DNA of 62,845 nucleotides from an uncultured Bacteroidales bacterium (GCA_947165255.1 CAMUZR010000017.1:1-62845); one strand, 5' to 3'; positions 7,699-16,514 are shown, counted from the stretch's first letter. Notes: generated by a model from the sequence alone, not told the origin. A program made the numbers and translations.

Positions 7699-8493
7699 TT
7701 ATTGATCCTTGGCCAAACGGACGGCAAAGCCCAGATGGCGGAAGGGAGTTCTGTATTCGTAGGGGTTCATGAAACCGAAGTAGAAAGAGCAGCCGAGCAG
7801 ATTGGGGGTGCTGGTCCAGTAGCGGCCAAAGAGGCCACGGCCTTGGACACGGTTACCGTCGCGCACACCGGCGGCAGGCAGGAAGACAGCACCGGCGGCC
7901 TCGAATTTCTGCCAGTCGGTATTGTTGGGATCGTTGAGGACGAAGACGGTGTCGGTGTAGGAGTTGGAGAAAGCATGACGCACTTCGCCAAGCGACCAGG
8001 TGTCGGGGAGAAGGAGCATGCCGGAAACGCCGTTGACTTGTGCGGCACAACGCAGGCGGGCAGCATTGGGGCGCTCGTTGATGACGTAGTTCCACTCTTC
8101 GTATGAAAGGGAGCGCCAACCGCTGGTGGGCTTGCCGTCGGGGCCGATAATGGTGTTGTTGCCCCAGTCGGAGAAAGTGGCGTAGGCCGAGTCGGCGGGG
8201 TCATTGAGGTCGGGATTGTTGCCCGTGCCCCAACCAAAAAGGTCGAAGGGGTTGTTGATGCCGGTGTTGGCAGAACCGAGATAATCCCACTGGTTGGCGG
8301 CAAAATTATAAATGTATTCTTTTTGATTCGTCTGAGGGTTGATGGTGCATGTCACCTGCAAATTGCCCGGAGCGAATTTGACCTGCTTGGTCTTGCTGAC
8401 AGTGAAGCAACCCGGAGAGGGGGTGATTTCCTTTTGGCATCCCACAAGTGCCAGAGAGGCCACGGCCAAGAATAAGAAAAGTTTATGTTTCAT
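7699..8493 (-). CDS. FISUMP-type lipoprotein
   Basis: 264 residues from the ATG at 8493 (another ATG sits directly before it at 8496). A lipoprotein signal is clear: MKHKLFLFLAVASLALVGC, then QKE. The body matches the Bacteroidota FISUMP/major-paralogous-domain pattern: FSVS/FTVSKTKQVKFAPGN at the start, YNFAANQWDYLG, the DLFGWGTG motif, SYEEWNYVINERPNA, DTWS and RYWTSTP near the end, finishing GFAVRLAKDQ. The fold is C-type-lectin-like (established for the family). Ligand and role are unknown; many paralogs per genome are usual. An upstream extension to 8616 is open but has no signal peptide and crosses the promoter, so it was rejected. Confidence 0.82.
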   Translation of the reverse strand: MKHKLFLFLAVASLALVGCQKEITPSPGCFTVSKTKQVKFAPGNLQVTCTINPQTNQKEYIYNFAANQWDYLGSANTGINNPFDLFGWGTGNNPDLNDPADSAYATFSDWGNNTIIGPDGKPTSGWRSLSYEEWNYVINERPNAARLRCAAQVNGVSGMLLLPDTWSLGEVRHAFSNSYTDTVFVLNDPNNTDWQKFEAAGAVFLPAAGVRDGNRVQGRGLFGRYWTSTPNLLGCSFYFGFMNPYEYRTPFRHLGFAVRLAKDQ

Positions 8494-8593
8494 CATTATA
8501 TTATTAATTACGCATTGTTTACAAGGTAAAGAAAAATGGCTAACCGAGTCATTCTCAGTACATTTTGCAATACCAGAAACTCTTTTTCCACTG

Positions 8594-8601
8594 CAAATAT
8601 A
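8594..8601 (-). promoter_or_regulatory. -7 box of the FISUMP gene
   Basis: TATATTTG on the minus strand. The predicted start is near 8589, giving a leader of about 95 nt. A near-consensus TTTC lies 18 nt upstream of the box. The remaining gap 8640-8832 contains only a short GTTGG/CCAAC hairpin (8754-8768). Confidence 0.6.
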
Positions 8602-8832
8602 CAAAAAAAAACGCAATTAGAAAGTTTATTTTCACCTTATGCTCAACTGTAGGCGCAAAAAGCGCTTCCGTGTCCCTGCCGCACAACCGCGCGCCACGTC
8701 CGCCCCAACAAGCCCTCATCCGGCTCTGGGAGGAAGAATCTCGTGTAAACGGAAGTTGGCTATTCCAACGTGGGTGGGGGGTACAAACCGGGGCACAAGC
8801 GGTGAAAACAGAATAGAGAGGGGGGCAGCGGA

Positions 8833-9390
8833 TTAGGCAAGGGGGTTGTGGGGACTATGGAGGCGACGGGAGTATTCGGCGTAGGCATACCGGAGGCCGG
8901 TCTCGGGGTCGGTTTGTGGGTCGGAGATATGCACCTGGCGGAAGAGGGATAGGTCGATGGGGGGAAAAAAGACATCGGCGTCAAAATCGCGGTAGACCCA
9001 GGTGAGGTAAAGGTTGCTGACCATGGGGAGGAAAGCACGATAGATGGCGGCGCCGCCGATGATGAAGGTTTCCTCTTCGCCCTCTACCATTTGGAGGACC
9101 TGCGGGATGCTGTGGGCCACCTGGAGGGAGCCGGTGGCTGTGGCGGGGACTTCGAAATGGAAGTCGGGGTCGTGGGTGAGGACGATATTGCGGCGTTTGG
9201 GCAGCGGTTTCTTGGGGAGGGAATCGAAGGTGCGGCGACCCATGACGACAGTATGGCCGCTGGTGAGGCTTTTGAAACGTTTGAGGTCGTCGCTGAGGTG
9301 CCAGAGGAGGTTGTTGTCCTTGCCGATGGCCATGTTTTGGGCGCAGGCCACGATGATGGAGAGGTTGGGGGTGGGATAAGGGTCTATCAT
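8833..9390 (-). CDS. folA: Dihydrofolate reductase
   Basis: 185 residues, close to the usual length. It reduces dihydrofolate to tetrahydrofolate with NADPH in the cytoplasm. Family signatures: IIVACAQNMAIGKDN, LLWHLSDDLKRFK (the second Asp aligns with the catalytic acid of the family), the NADPH-binding VVMGRRTFDSLPKKPLPKR segment, and FIIGGAAIYRAFLP. A short N-terminal extension (MIDPYPTP) precedes the first strand. thyA, often its partner, is not nearby. It lies 146 bp downstream of hydF on the same strand, separated by a palindromic element, so it may have its own promoter that I could not identify. Confidence 0.96.
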   Translation of the reverse strand: MIDPYPTPNLSIIVACAQNMAIGKDNNLLWHLSDDLKRFKSLTSGHTVVMGRRTFDSLPKKPLPKRRNIVLTHDPDFHFEVPATATGSLQVAHSIPQVLQMVEGEEETFIIGGAAIYRAFLPMVSNLYLTWVYRDFDADVFFPPIDLSLFRQVHISDPQTDPETGLRYAYAEYSRRLHSPHNPLA

Positions 9391-9459
9391 GTTTTTTTCG
9401 TTTATAGGGAGGTGGTCATTACTCTGTAGGTGGGTTCTAATGATTTGAATTTAAGGTTT

Positions 9460-9543
9460 TGCCCTTAAAGGGTGCTATTTGTCATTCGCTGAGTCACCTA
9501 GGTCGTAGCCATTGGGCTAGATTTGTTTAAGCCCTTTCAGGGC
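9460..9543. repeat. Dispersed palindromic element between hydF and folA
   Basis: Bounded by GCCCTTAAAGGGTGC (9464-9478) and GCCCTTTCAGGGC (9531-9543), each self-complementary, with a degenerate inner part. The right palindrome overlaps the hydF 3' end, and the TGA stop (9539-9537) lies inside it. The outer motif matches the 7613-7644 hairpin core. It looks like a worn copy of a small palindromic repeat family (inference). Confidence 0.5.
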
Positions 9544-10754
9544 TTTTGGGGGAGGTGTTCTGTGAATATCCGCATGGAGCGGTCGAAAATGCCGTTCATG
9601 TAGGCAATGGCCAGGCCGTAGTTGCTGACGGGGATGCCGGCCTCGATGGCGGGAGCCAGACGGGAGGCGAGTTGCTTGGCGGTCAGCACACAGCCGCCGC
9701 ACTGTATGACCAGAGCATAGTCGGTAATGGGGCGGGCCAAAGCGGAGAGGCCGGCCACGGCTTCGCACTGGAGGGTTTTGCCGGTGTGTTTGGCCAGGAG
9801 CCTGGGCAACTTGACGCGGCCGATGTCCTCGCAGGTGACGTTATGGGTGCAGCTTTCGAGCATGAGCACACGGTCGCCGTCCTGCAGGCGGTCGATGGTG
9901 GGGGTACCCTTGACATAGTCGGCAAAAAGGCCTTTGGCGCGGGCCAGGACGACGCTGAAACTGGTGAGGTAGACATGGTCGGGAACCAGTTGGGAAACCA
10001 TGGCGTAGACCTGGCTGTCGGTCACCACCAGCCGCGGGGGCTGACGGAGCTGCCCGAGGGTTTGCTCGAGTTCGGTTTCGCGGCAGACCACGGCGCGGGC
10101 ATGTTGGTCGAGAATGTCGCGCAGCACCTGCACCTGGGGCAAAATCATGCGTCCCTCGGGGGCCGAGGAGTCGATGGGGGTGACCATGACGACGGTGTCG
10201 CCCTCGCCTATCACGTCGCCCAGGAGGGAGCGGTGGACATAGGCTGTCTCGGGCAGGGCTTGGCGGATGCGGCTGGTGAGAGGGTCGCGCAAGGCGGGGT
10301 CTTTCACCGAGAGGATGAATACTTGGGTCTCATAGTCGGCCTCGAGCTGGGAAATAAGCTGGGGGTCGGGCGAGAAGCGGTCGGCCTGGGAGAAAATGAG
10401 GAGGAAGGGGATGCCCCGTTTGCGGCAGCTTTCGACCAGCATAACCTCCTCGGCCTCGAAGCGGTTGTCGGTGAAAAGAATCAGGGCGAGATCGGCCTGC
10501 TGGAGCATTTCCAGACTTTTCTCGATGCGCATGCGTCCGACAGCACCTTCGTCGTCGATGCCGGCGGTGTCAATCCACACCACGGGACCCACGCCGCCGA
10601 TTTCCATTGTTTTCTTGACGGGGTCGGTGGTGGTGCCGGCATGGTCGGAAACGATGGCAATCTGCTGGCCGGTGAGGTAGTTGACTAGCGAGCTCTTGCC
10701 ATAGTTGCGGCGGCCGAAGATGCCGATATGGGGTTTCAGTTCGTTGCCCTTCAT
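9537..10754 (-). CDS. hydF: [FeFe]-hydrogenase maturation GTPase HydF
   Basis: 405 residues. HydF is the scaffold on which the 2Fe subcluster of [FeFe]-hydrogenase is built, with HydE and HydG. The N-terminal GTPase domain shows the P-loop GRRNYGKS (14-21), the TTTDP switch and IDTAGID (61-67). The C-terminal cluster-binding domain carries the HydF signature C302-T-H304 and C352-G-G-C355, so all cluster ligands appear intact. hydE, hydG and the hydrogenase are not in the window. Sixteen bp upstream ends an HMA-like protein gene, and the TonB receptor precedes that, so hydF is probably cotranscribed with them. This implies H2 metabolism and an anaerobic lifestyle. Confidence 0.95.
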   Translation of the reverse strand: MKGNELKPHIGIFGRRNYGKSSLVNYLTGQQIAIVSDHAGTTTDPVKKTMEIGGVGPVVWIDTAGIDDEGAVGRMRIEKSLEMLQQADLALILFTDNRFEAEEVMLVESCRKRGIPFLLIFSQADRFSPDPQLISQLEADYETQVFILSVKDPALRDPLTSRIRQALPETAYVHRSLLGDVIGEGDTVVMVTPIDSSAPEGRMILPQVQVLRDILDQHARAVVCRETELEQTLGQLRQPPRLVVTDSQVYAMVSQLVPDHVYLTSFSVVLARAKGLFADYVKGTPTIDRLQDGDRVLMLESCTHNVTCEDIGRVKLPRLLAKHTGKTLQCEAVAGLSALARPITDYALVIQCGGCVLTAKQLASRLAPAIEAGIPVSNYGLAIAYMNGIFDRSMRIFTEHLPQKP

Positions 10755-10769
10755 TTTTGAAAAGGAAAA

Positions 10770-11153
10770 TTAATGGGTGCAGCCTTTTTCCTCGCCACGG
10801 GCGGCGGGCTGACAGCACTTGGGAAGGTCCTTGATGGCACGGGGATTGGCGGCATAATGCTCGGTGCGGACGCCGTTTTCGGAGAGGGCTTTTTCTATCT
10901 TGTCGGGGTTGGTTTTCTTGCTCCGATAGAGGACGGAGACGTTTTTGTGCTCAGGGTCGAGGGTCCAGCTGATGACACCGCGCTCGTAGGCAAGGGTGTT
11001 TTCGATAGTGGCATTCAGGCCTTTGCAGCAGTAGCCAGGGATGGAAATTTGGGCCGACTTGGCATCGGGGGGGAGCTCTTTCTGCTTGCCTTGGGCATTC
11101 ACTCCGCCCAAAAAGGCAGCCAACAGCAGAATGAGAAACGCTAGTTTTTTCAT
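10770..11153 (-). CDS. Periplasmic heavy-metal-associated-domain-like protein
   Basis: 127 residues with a Sec signal peptide (MKKLAFLILLLAAFLGGVNAQ). The core has HMA-like spacing: a Cys pair in IPGYCCKGLNATIENTLA, then ERGVISWTLDPEHKNVSVLYR and DKIEKALSENG, the beta-alpha-beta pattern of small metal chaperones. The usual MxCxxC is replaced by GYCC. The C-terminus adds CCQP and CTH, possibly a second metal site. It sits between a TonB receptor (67 bp) and hydF (15 bp), suggesting metal acquisition or handoff across the periplasm. The metal is not predictable; copper, iron or mercury-type ligands would all fit. Confidence 0.78.
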   Translation of the reverse strand: MKKLAFLILLLAAFLGGVNAQGKQKELPPDAKSAQISIPGYCCKGLNATIENTLAYERGVISWTLDPEHKNVSVLYRSKKTNPDKIEKALSENGVRTEHYAANPRAIKDLPKCCQPAARGEEKGCTH

Positions 11154-11220
11154 TTTAAAATGTATTAATCTTTTCTTTAGTAACGGGAGGAGTGTTTTTA
11201 TATTGTTGGGGAAGGGAAAT

Positions 11221-13302
11221 TTACCTCATGTTGTAGCGAAGGCCGAGGTAGAAGAGGCGGCCCATGAGGGGGGCGTAGACAACGGAGGCGTCGAAGTGGG
11301 GGGTGAAGGGCTGGTCGTAGCCGGCGATGGGATGGTGCTGTGTGTAGTTGGTGATATTTTCAACGCCGAGGTAGACTTCGGTGTGCTTGAATTTGCGGGT
11401 GACCTGACCCAGCATATAGACATAGGGGGAGGAATAGCCGTTGTGCTGGCTGACGTTGAGTGGCAGCCGCTGAGGGCCGTTGAGCTGGGTGGTGAGGTCG
11501 AAACGCCACCGCTCGAAGGCAGTGTGGTAGGTGAGCACGAGCAGGGCGCGCCACTTGGAGGTGAAGGGTTTGTCCATCAGGACGCCATGGTAGGTAGACT
11601 TGACGTTGTTGAGTTTTCCGGCCAGGGTGATTTCAAAATTGCGCACCGGCTCCATGTTGAAATCTATCTGAACCACGTCGGAGAAGCTGCGTCCCTGCAG
11701 GTTGTAGAACCAGACCTGGTTGGGGTCCTGGTCGTAGTCGGCCACCAACTGGCTGACAAACTCGGTGTGGTAGTAGTCGGCGGTGATGCGCAGCTTGCGC
11801 TCGTCGCCGAGGGAGAAGGTCTTGTTGAAATTGATGCCACCGTTCCACGACTCTTCAATGTCGATGTCGCCTTGCACCTCAATGGTACGGCTGGAAGCGA
11901 GGATGCCGATATTGTCGGCCACAATATTGGCCGCGCGAAAACCCCGTCCGGCGGAGGCACGGATAATGAAAGTTTCGACAGGCTCCCAGCGGAGATGGAG
12001 CCGGGGGGTGAGGAGGTGGCGGCGGAAGGCGCTGTTGTAGTCGTAGCGCAACCCCACCGTGGTGGTGAAAAGTGTGCCAAGTTTGAATGTGTACTCGCCA
12101 AAGAGGCCGGGAATCACCTCGGTGAGGGTGCCCCAGGCGAGGGTATCGTTGCGGAAGGGCTGCGCACCCAGATAGGGCAGCGAGAAGAGGTCTTCGGCAA
12201 TGTCGGAGTAGCGCATGGAGGCTCCGCCGGTGACATTAGAGAAGATGCCCACCTCGGCATCTAGCAACACGTTGGCATAGAGGTCGGTCTCGTGCGAGGC
12301 GTACTCGTTGAGGCCGTAGAAGGACTCCTGGCGGGTATAGGAGGCGGCGAGCTGTGTGCCCAGGCTCATCTTTTCGCTGAGTGGCAGGCCGTTTTTGGTG
12401 AAAAAATGCAGGCGGCCGGTATTGCCGCCAAAGCCGTAGAGGCTGTCGTTGCCACGCATCTGCTTGGTAAACTCCATGTTGCCGCCCAGCCGGTCTTCGT
12501 GAATATAGTTGATAAGCGAGATGGAGCGGAAGCCGTTGTCGCCCTCATAGTACCAACGGTTGACCAAATTGAGTTGTGTCTGCAAGGGAAAATCCATATA
12601 GCCGTCGTGGCCACCGTGGCTCTCGTGGGGCAAGTGGTCGGCACGGAGAAAGTTATGGGTGCCGAAAAGATAAAAGCCTGTGGAGAGTTTGTCGGTAAGC
12701 TGAAAGTTCGTTTTGGCCGTCAGTTCGCCCTTGCCGTCGCTGTTACCGTAGAGATTCAACGTCAGTCGGTTGCCACGGTGGGGCTTTTCATATTCGAGAT
12801 TAATCGTGCCCGTAATGCTCTCATAGCCGTTTTTTACCGTGCCCGCCCCTTTGCTCACCGAGATGCTCTCTAGCCACTGGCCAGGCACGTAGCCCAGCCC
12901 GTAGGGAGCCGAAATGCCCCGCAGGAAAGGGATATTCTCTAGCATCATTTGGGAATAAATGCCCGTAAGGCCGAGCAGCTGAATCTGTTTGCTGCCCGAG
13001 ACGGCATCGCTGTAGCCCACATCCACGCTGGCGGAGTTCTCGAAGCTTTCGCCCAAGTTGCAGCATGCCAATCCTTTCAACCCGTCGGCTGTGATTACCT
13101 CGTTTTGCTCCACCGAACTGAGTTTCTGAAAACTGCGCTCGTGATGACTGCGGACACGGACTTGAGGCAGCATTCGGACCTTGCCCAATCCGGTGGTATC
13201 GTTCTGCGCTCCGGCAGTGAGGGGTAAGAGAAGAAGAAACACAGCAACCCCCATGGAGAGAAAAGAGGGGGTGCGGAGGTTTTGTACTATCGTATTTTTC
13301 AT
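11221..13302 (-). CDS. TonB-dependent outer-membrane receptor, probably metal-related
   Basis: 693 residues: signal peptide, short linker, plug domain (GLACCNLGESFENSASVDVG, then SGSKQIQLLGLTGIYSQMM, LENIPFLRG and SVSKGAGTVKNGYESITGTI) and a 22-stranded-type barrel ending LGLRYNMR. It lacks the carboxypeptidase-like N-domain of SusC proteins. A His-rich loop LPHESHGGHDGY and the paired Cys GLACC in the plug hint at a metal cargo. The neighbouring HMA-like protein supports this. The substrate is inference. The 214-bp upstream gap contains a short imperfect inverted repeat (GACCGCC/GGCAGTC, 13322-13337) but no clear -33/-7 promoter. Confidence 0.88.
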   Translation of the reverse strand: MKNTIVQNLRTPSFLSMGVAVFLLLLPLTAGAQNDTTGLGKVRMLPQVRVRSHHERSFQKLSSVEQNEVITADGLKGLACCNLGESFENSASVDVGYSDAVSGSKQIQLLGLTGIYSQMMLENIPFLRGISAPYGLGYVPGQWLESISVSKGAGTVKNGYESITGTINLEYEKPHRGNRLTLNLYGNSDGKGELTAKTNFQLTDKLSTGFYLFGTHNFLRADHLPHESHGGHDGYMDFPLQTQLNLVNRWYYEGDNGFRSISLINYIHEDRLGGNMEFTKQMRGNDSLYGFGGNTGRLHFFTKNGLPLSEKMSLGTQLAASYTRQESFYGLNEYASHETDLYANVLLDAEVGIFSNVTGGASMRYSDIAEDLFSLPYLGAQPFRNDTLAWGTLTEVIPGLFGEYTFKLGTLFTTTVGLRYDYNSAFRRHLLTPRLHLRWEPVETFIIRASAGRGFRAANIVADNIGILASSRTIEVQGDIDIEESWNGGINFNKTFSLGDERKLRITADYYHTEFVSQLVADYDQDPNQVWFYNLQGRSFSDVVQIDFNMEPVRNFEITLAGKLNNVKSTYHGVLMDKPFTSKWRALLVLTYHTAFERWRFDLTTQLNGPQRLPLNVSQHNGYSSPYVYMLGQVTRKFKHTEVYLGVENITNYTQHHPIAGYDQPFTPHFDASVVYAPLMGRLFYLGLRYNMR

Positions 13303-13516
13303 GTGTTGCAGCTAAAAAAACGACCGCCAAGGCAGTCAGAAATTGTTTTTTATAACGAATCTTTTTCACAAATATTGTTTACTCCGTTCTTCTTTTTAAC
13401 ATTTTCGACGTCAGAGAAAACGTTTTTTTCGAGAAAAAAAATACTTTCAGTGTAAGATTTCCGTTTGGGAAACGAATACTCAGTGTAAGGAAGTTCGAAA
13501 CAGAAGAAAAAAATCG

Positions 13517-13999
13517 ATGACCTCAGAAGAGTTCAAAAATATGATAGTGACACATCAGCCCGCAATGCAACGGATGGCCGAATCTGTCCTGCACGACCCT
13601 TCCCTGGCCGAAGATGCCGTGCAGGAAGCCATGATTCACCTCTGGCAGCAGCGGAATCAATTGGACTCTGAACGGAACCTGGGAGCCTTGTGCGTCACCT
13701 TGGCAAAAAGAAGGAGCATCGACCTGCTGCGCAAGCAGCGACCCTTCCTGCCCATTGACGAAGCGGCGTTAGAAATACCTGAGCCCACCGCCAACAATCT
13801 CGAAGAGAGATACCAGAAAGCAATGAAAAAAATAAAGCGGCTGCCCACACTTCAGCAAAAGGCACTGCTGATGAAATACGAGGAAGAAAAATCCACCGCG
13901 GAAATCACCCGCGAGTTGAACATCAGCCCGGCAAACCTCTACACCACCCTCTCGCGCGCCTACGCCGCCCTTAGAGAAATGCTGACAAACGAAAAGTAA
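13517..13999 (+). CDS. ECF-type RNA polymerase sigma factor
   Basis: 160 residues. Region 2 is visible as LHDPSLAEDAVQEAMIHLWQ and the RRSIDLLRKQRP DNA-melting/-10 segment. Region 4 is LPTLQQKALLMKYEEEKSTA, then EITRELNISPANLYTTLSRA, which is the -35 helix-turn-helix. It is followed 18 bp later by a one-TM protein that looks like its anti-sigma factor and then by an outer-membrane protein, a typical envelope-stress or surface-signalling trio. The immediate upstream region has a weak TACTTTCA box (13442-13449) that may be an autoregulated promoter. Confidence 0.92.
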   Translation: MTSEEFKNMIVTHQPAMQRMAESVLHDPSLAEDAVQEAMIHLWQQRNQLDSERNLGALCVTLAKRRSIDLLRKQRPFLPIDEAALEIPEPTANNLEERYQKAMKKIKRLPTLQQKALLMKYEEEKSTAEITRELNISPANLYTTLSRAYAALREMLTNEK

Positions 14000-14017
14000 C
14001 GATTAATACCAAAAAAG

Positions 14018-14713
14018 ATGAAAGACAACCCGATAGACCCTGAATTGCAAGACCTCCTGGCCACCCTGACCGAACATGGCCGCAACAAGCGCCGTCAGCA
14101 AAAACTCCTGGCCCAAATCGACCAATTGGCCGCAGAGGAAACGCGCCCCCATAAAAAACACCGTCCCCTCTGGTGGGCTGCCGCAACGGGCATTGCCGCC
14201 AGCATGCTGCTTGTGCTAACCATCCAGCCGAAGCAACAGCCACTCGTAGCCATTCATACTGACACAAGCCCATTAGAGAGAATACAGCAATCTGATTCCA
14301 TGGCAATTAAAGCCATTAACCCTTCTCCCCTACCCTTGTCTTCACCCACTATTTCTACTCAGGCAAAAGCCAATTTGGCTCAACCACACTCCACAACCGT
14401 TCCGCAACCGGAGCCGGAAAGCAACGCTGAAATAGAGCCAGAACCAACTGATAACATGACCGTTACCATCCCTCTCACTGACGAACTGCTCGCCGACAAC
14501 CTAGCCGAAGCACCCTTAGAAACGACCTCCCCTGCCTCCGACCGCCCCGTGATAAAAACCGTCAGGGCAATATTAGGCACTGAAAACCAGAACACTGAAC
14601 CGTTAAGAATAAAAAATGAGACCTTTGCTTTCAACCTCGCATTGGGCCCGAAAGAGGAGGAAGAAATGTCTCAGAATTCAAAATTCAAACCCTTAATAGT
14701 AAATAACTTATAG
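14018..14713 (+). CDS. Probable membrane anti-sigma factor
   Basis: 231 residues. A basic cytoplasmic N-terminus of about 50 residues (MKDNPIDPELQDLLATLTEH ... NKRRQQKLLAQI) precedes a single transmembrane segment (LWWAAATGIAASMLLVLTI). A long Pro/Thr/Glu-rich, low-complexity periplasmic part follows. No ZAS zinc motif is seen. Assignment rests on position directly after the sigma gene, one-TM topology and size. The periplasmic part may sense or bind the product of the next gene, which starts 3 bp later. Confidence 0.65.
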   Translation: MKDNPIDPELQDLLATLTEHGRNKRRQQKLLAQIDQLAAEETRPHKKHRPLWWAAATGIAASMLLVLTIQPKQQPLVAIHTDTSPLERIQQSDSMAIKAINPSPLPLSSPTISTQAKANLAQPHSTTVPQPEPESNAEIEPEPTDNMTVTIPLTDELLADNLAEAPLETTSPASDRPVIKTVRAILGTENQNTEPLRIKNETFAFNLALGPKEEEEMSQNSKFKPLIVNNL

Positions 14714-14716
14714 AAC

Positions 14717-16069
14717 ATGAAAAAGACAAGAACCATACTCGTCGGATTGAGCCTTTTGGCCACCCTTTGCAGCACAGCGCAAGCGCAGATAAAGCTGGAG
14801 CAGGCGATGGAATCCACGCAGCCCATCACCCACCTGACCGTCGAACCCGGCTACGACGTGCGCATCCTGCCTTCGAGCAACGACAGCAACTATGTCAACA
14901 TCATCCTAAACTGCGCCGAATTGACTCAAGAACAGAGCCCTCTGCACATTTTCGAACGCAACAACAACTGGCTGGAAATCAAGCGAAACACCCACCTCAA
15001 TAAGTCAACAGTAGTAGAGGTACGCCTTGCCCATCCCGGAAAACTCCACACCATTCATGTGAACGACTCGGCACGGCTGACCATCGAACACATCGAATTT
15101 GCCGCCAACTGCGAAATCTACGTCAACCAGGACGCCCTGGTGAAGGGCGGCACCTGGCGGCAAAGCCAACTCGACAAAAATGGTGACGGGCTTTACATCG
15201 ACCTCATGCCCTACGCCCGTTTGGAAGTAGACTCACTGATTGCCAAAAAATTAGAGGTCAGAATGTTCGACCACAGCCACTTCGGCAACCACTATCTTGA
15301 GAGCCAAGATGCCCTCTTCCGCCGCCATGCCAAGGCCGAAGGCGGCCCGCTCGCCAGCGACGAAAGCCGCCACATCAGAGTGAGGAAGATGAACGGATAC
15401 GTCAACTATTTCTTGAACTATAACCAATTGTCAATCAATTTCGGCATCTCCGTCGGCAACATCCCCCTCTTCAACAGCGCCCGTCACGGTTCGCCCTACA
15501 ACATCGGGCAAACCTATGGCATACTAATGACTGCCCAATTAAAAGAAATACCTTTGGGCAATCACTGGAGCTTCTATCGGGGGCTGACCCTTAACGTGCA
15601 ATGGGCCGACCTGCTGAGCACTGTCAAGGCCGAAAACGGCACGCTACAACAGGCTTTCTATCCTGGCCAAACCGTTGTGCAACACATGAGATCCAACTCC
15701 ATCGGCCTCAAACTAATGATGAACTACTCCCTCGTAGGCCGCCGTCCCGACGCGTCCCTACCCAACCCCGCTGCCCGGAGCGACAAATGGATTAAGAACC
15801 TGAAGGTAGGTTTCGGCCTCATGCCCATGTACGTCTACGAAAACAGACTCATCACCCGCACCCTCAACGACAACAACCGCTGGGTGATAGGGCGTGAGAA
15901 AGTTGACGTGCTGAACCCCTGGCAGATACGGGCACTATTCAAATTCAGCCCCTATATCCCTCTTCTCGGCCGCTACAGCGTTGACCTCTATGTCGACCTG
16001 CTGCCCACCTACAAGCGCGGCACTGGCATGGACGGCTTCCACCAAATGGGCATCAGCCTGAATTTCTAA
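14717..16069 (+). CDS. Outer-membrane protein with GIN/DUF2807-like head
   Basis: 450 residues with signal peptide (ending STAQAQ). Residues about 35-190 resemble the DUF2807/GIN adhesin-like beta-helix: VEPGYDVRILPSSND, LEIKRNTHLNKSTVVEVRL, HTIHVNDSARLTIE and ARLEVDSLIAKKLEVRMFD. The second half has alternating amphipathic strands ending MGISLNF, a terminal Phe as in outer-membrane barrels. It is translationally close to the anti-sigma-like gene (3-bp gap), so the trio is one operon. Probably an envelope component sensed or controlled by the ECF system (inference). Confidence 0.7.
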   Translation: MKKTRTILVGLSLLATLCSTAQAQIKLEQAMESTQPITHLTVEPGYDVRILPSSNDSNYVNIILNCAELTQEQSPLHIFERNNNWLEIKRNTHLNKSTVVEVRLAHPGKLHTIHVNDSARLTIEHIEFAANCEIYVNQDALVKGGTWRQSQLDKNGDGLYIDLMPYARLEVDSLIAKKLEVRMFDHSHFGNHYLESQDALFRRHAKAEGGPLASDESRHIRVRKMNGYVNYFLNYNQLSINFGISVGNIPLFNSARHGSPYNIGQTYGILMTAQLKEIPLGNHWSFYRGLTLNVQWADLLSTVKAENGTLQQAFYPGQTVVQHMRSNSIGLKLMMNYSLVGRRPDASLPNPAARSDKWIKNLKVGFGLMPMYVYENRLITRTLNDNNRWVIGREKVDVLNPWQIRALFKFSPYIPLLGRYSVDLYVDLLPTYKRGTGMDGFHQMGISLNF

Positions 16070-16084
16070 TCATCCTCATTCACG

Positions 16085-16146
16085 GCACCTCGGTGGTAGG
16101 CAAATGCACCTAAATCCAGCCAACCGCCGAGGTGCTGTTATTTTTC
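16085..16146 (+). terminator. Terminator of the sigma-factor operon
   Basis: GCACCTCGGTGG (16085-16096) pairs with CCGCCGAGGTGC (16124-16135) through 12 bp with one G-U, followed by TGTTATTTTTC. The loop is 27 nt. It lies 16 bp after the stop codon. Confidence 0.75.
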
Positions 16147-16205
16147 ATAAACCAATTGCACACAATAATTTACCCCTTTTATTGTTATTTTTGAAAAACA
16201 CGTTT

Positions 16206-16460
16206 ATGAAAATACGCCCTACTCTCCCACCCTCCAAAAGGATTTCTACCATAAGGCTCGTGCTGTTGCTTGCGGGCATGGCAGGTCTTACCTCCTGCTC
16301 CACCCCATGGCGCTTTCTGGCCCACATGGGCATCTCTCCGCCAATCTGAGTAAAGGGTGAAAATCATCTGTTTATCAAAAAAGGACGACAGGTGGCAGAC
16401 CTCATCGCCCACTTTTTGCTCGACCTCCGACAGCCAGTTTCCACCGCTACTACTGACTGA
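16206..16460 (+). pseudogene. Small lipoprotein reading frame split by an in-frame TGA
   Basis: From the ATG at 16206 an open frame encodes 47 residues with a lipoprotein signal (IRLVLLLAGMAGLTSC). It meets TGA at 16347-16349, and the same frame then continues open for 36 codons (starting VKGENHLFIKKGRQVADLIA) to a TGA at 16458. No family recognised. The continued frame suggests a gene broken by one nonsense change, or simply a 47-residue lipoprotein with chance downstream sequence. No Bacteroidota promoter was found directly before it. Confidence 0.35.
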
Positions 16461-16514
16461 AAAGGAATAAAACGCCACAAAGTTCGCAAAACAGGCCAAA
16501 AGAAGAATAATTCG

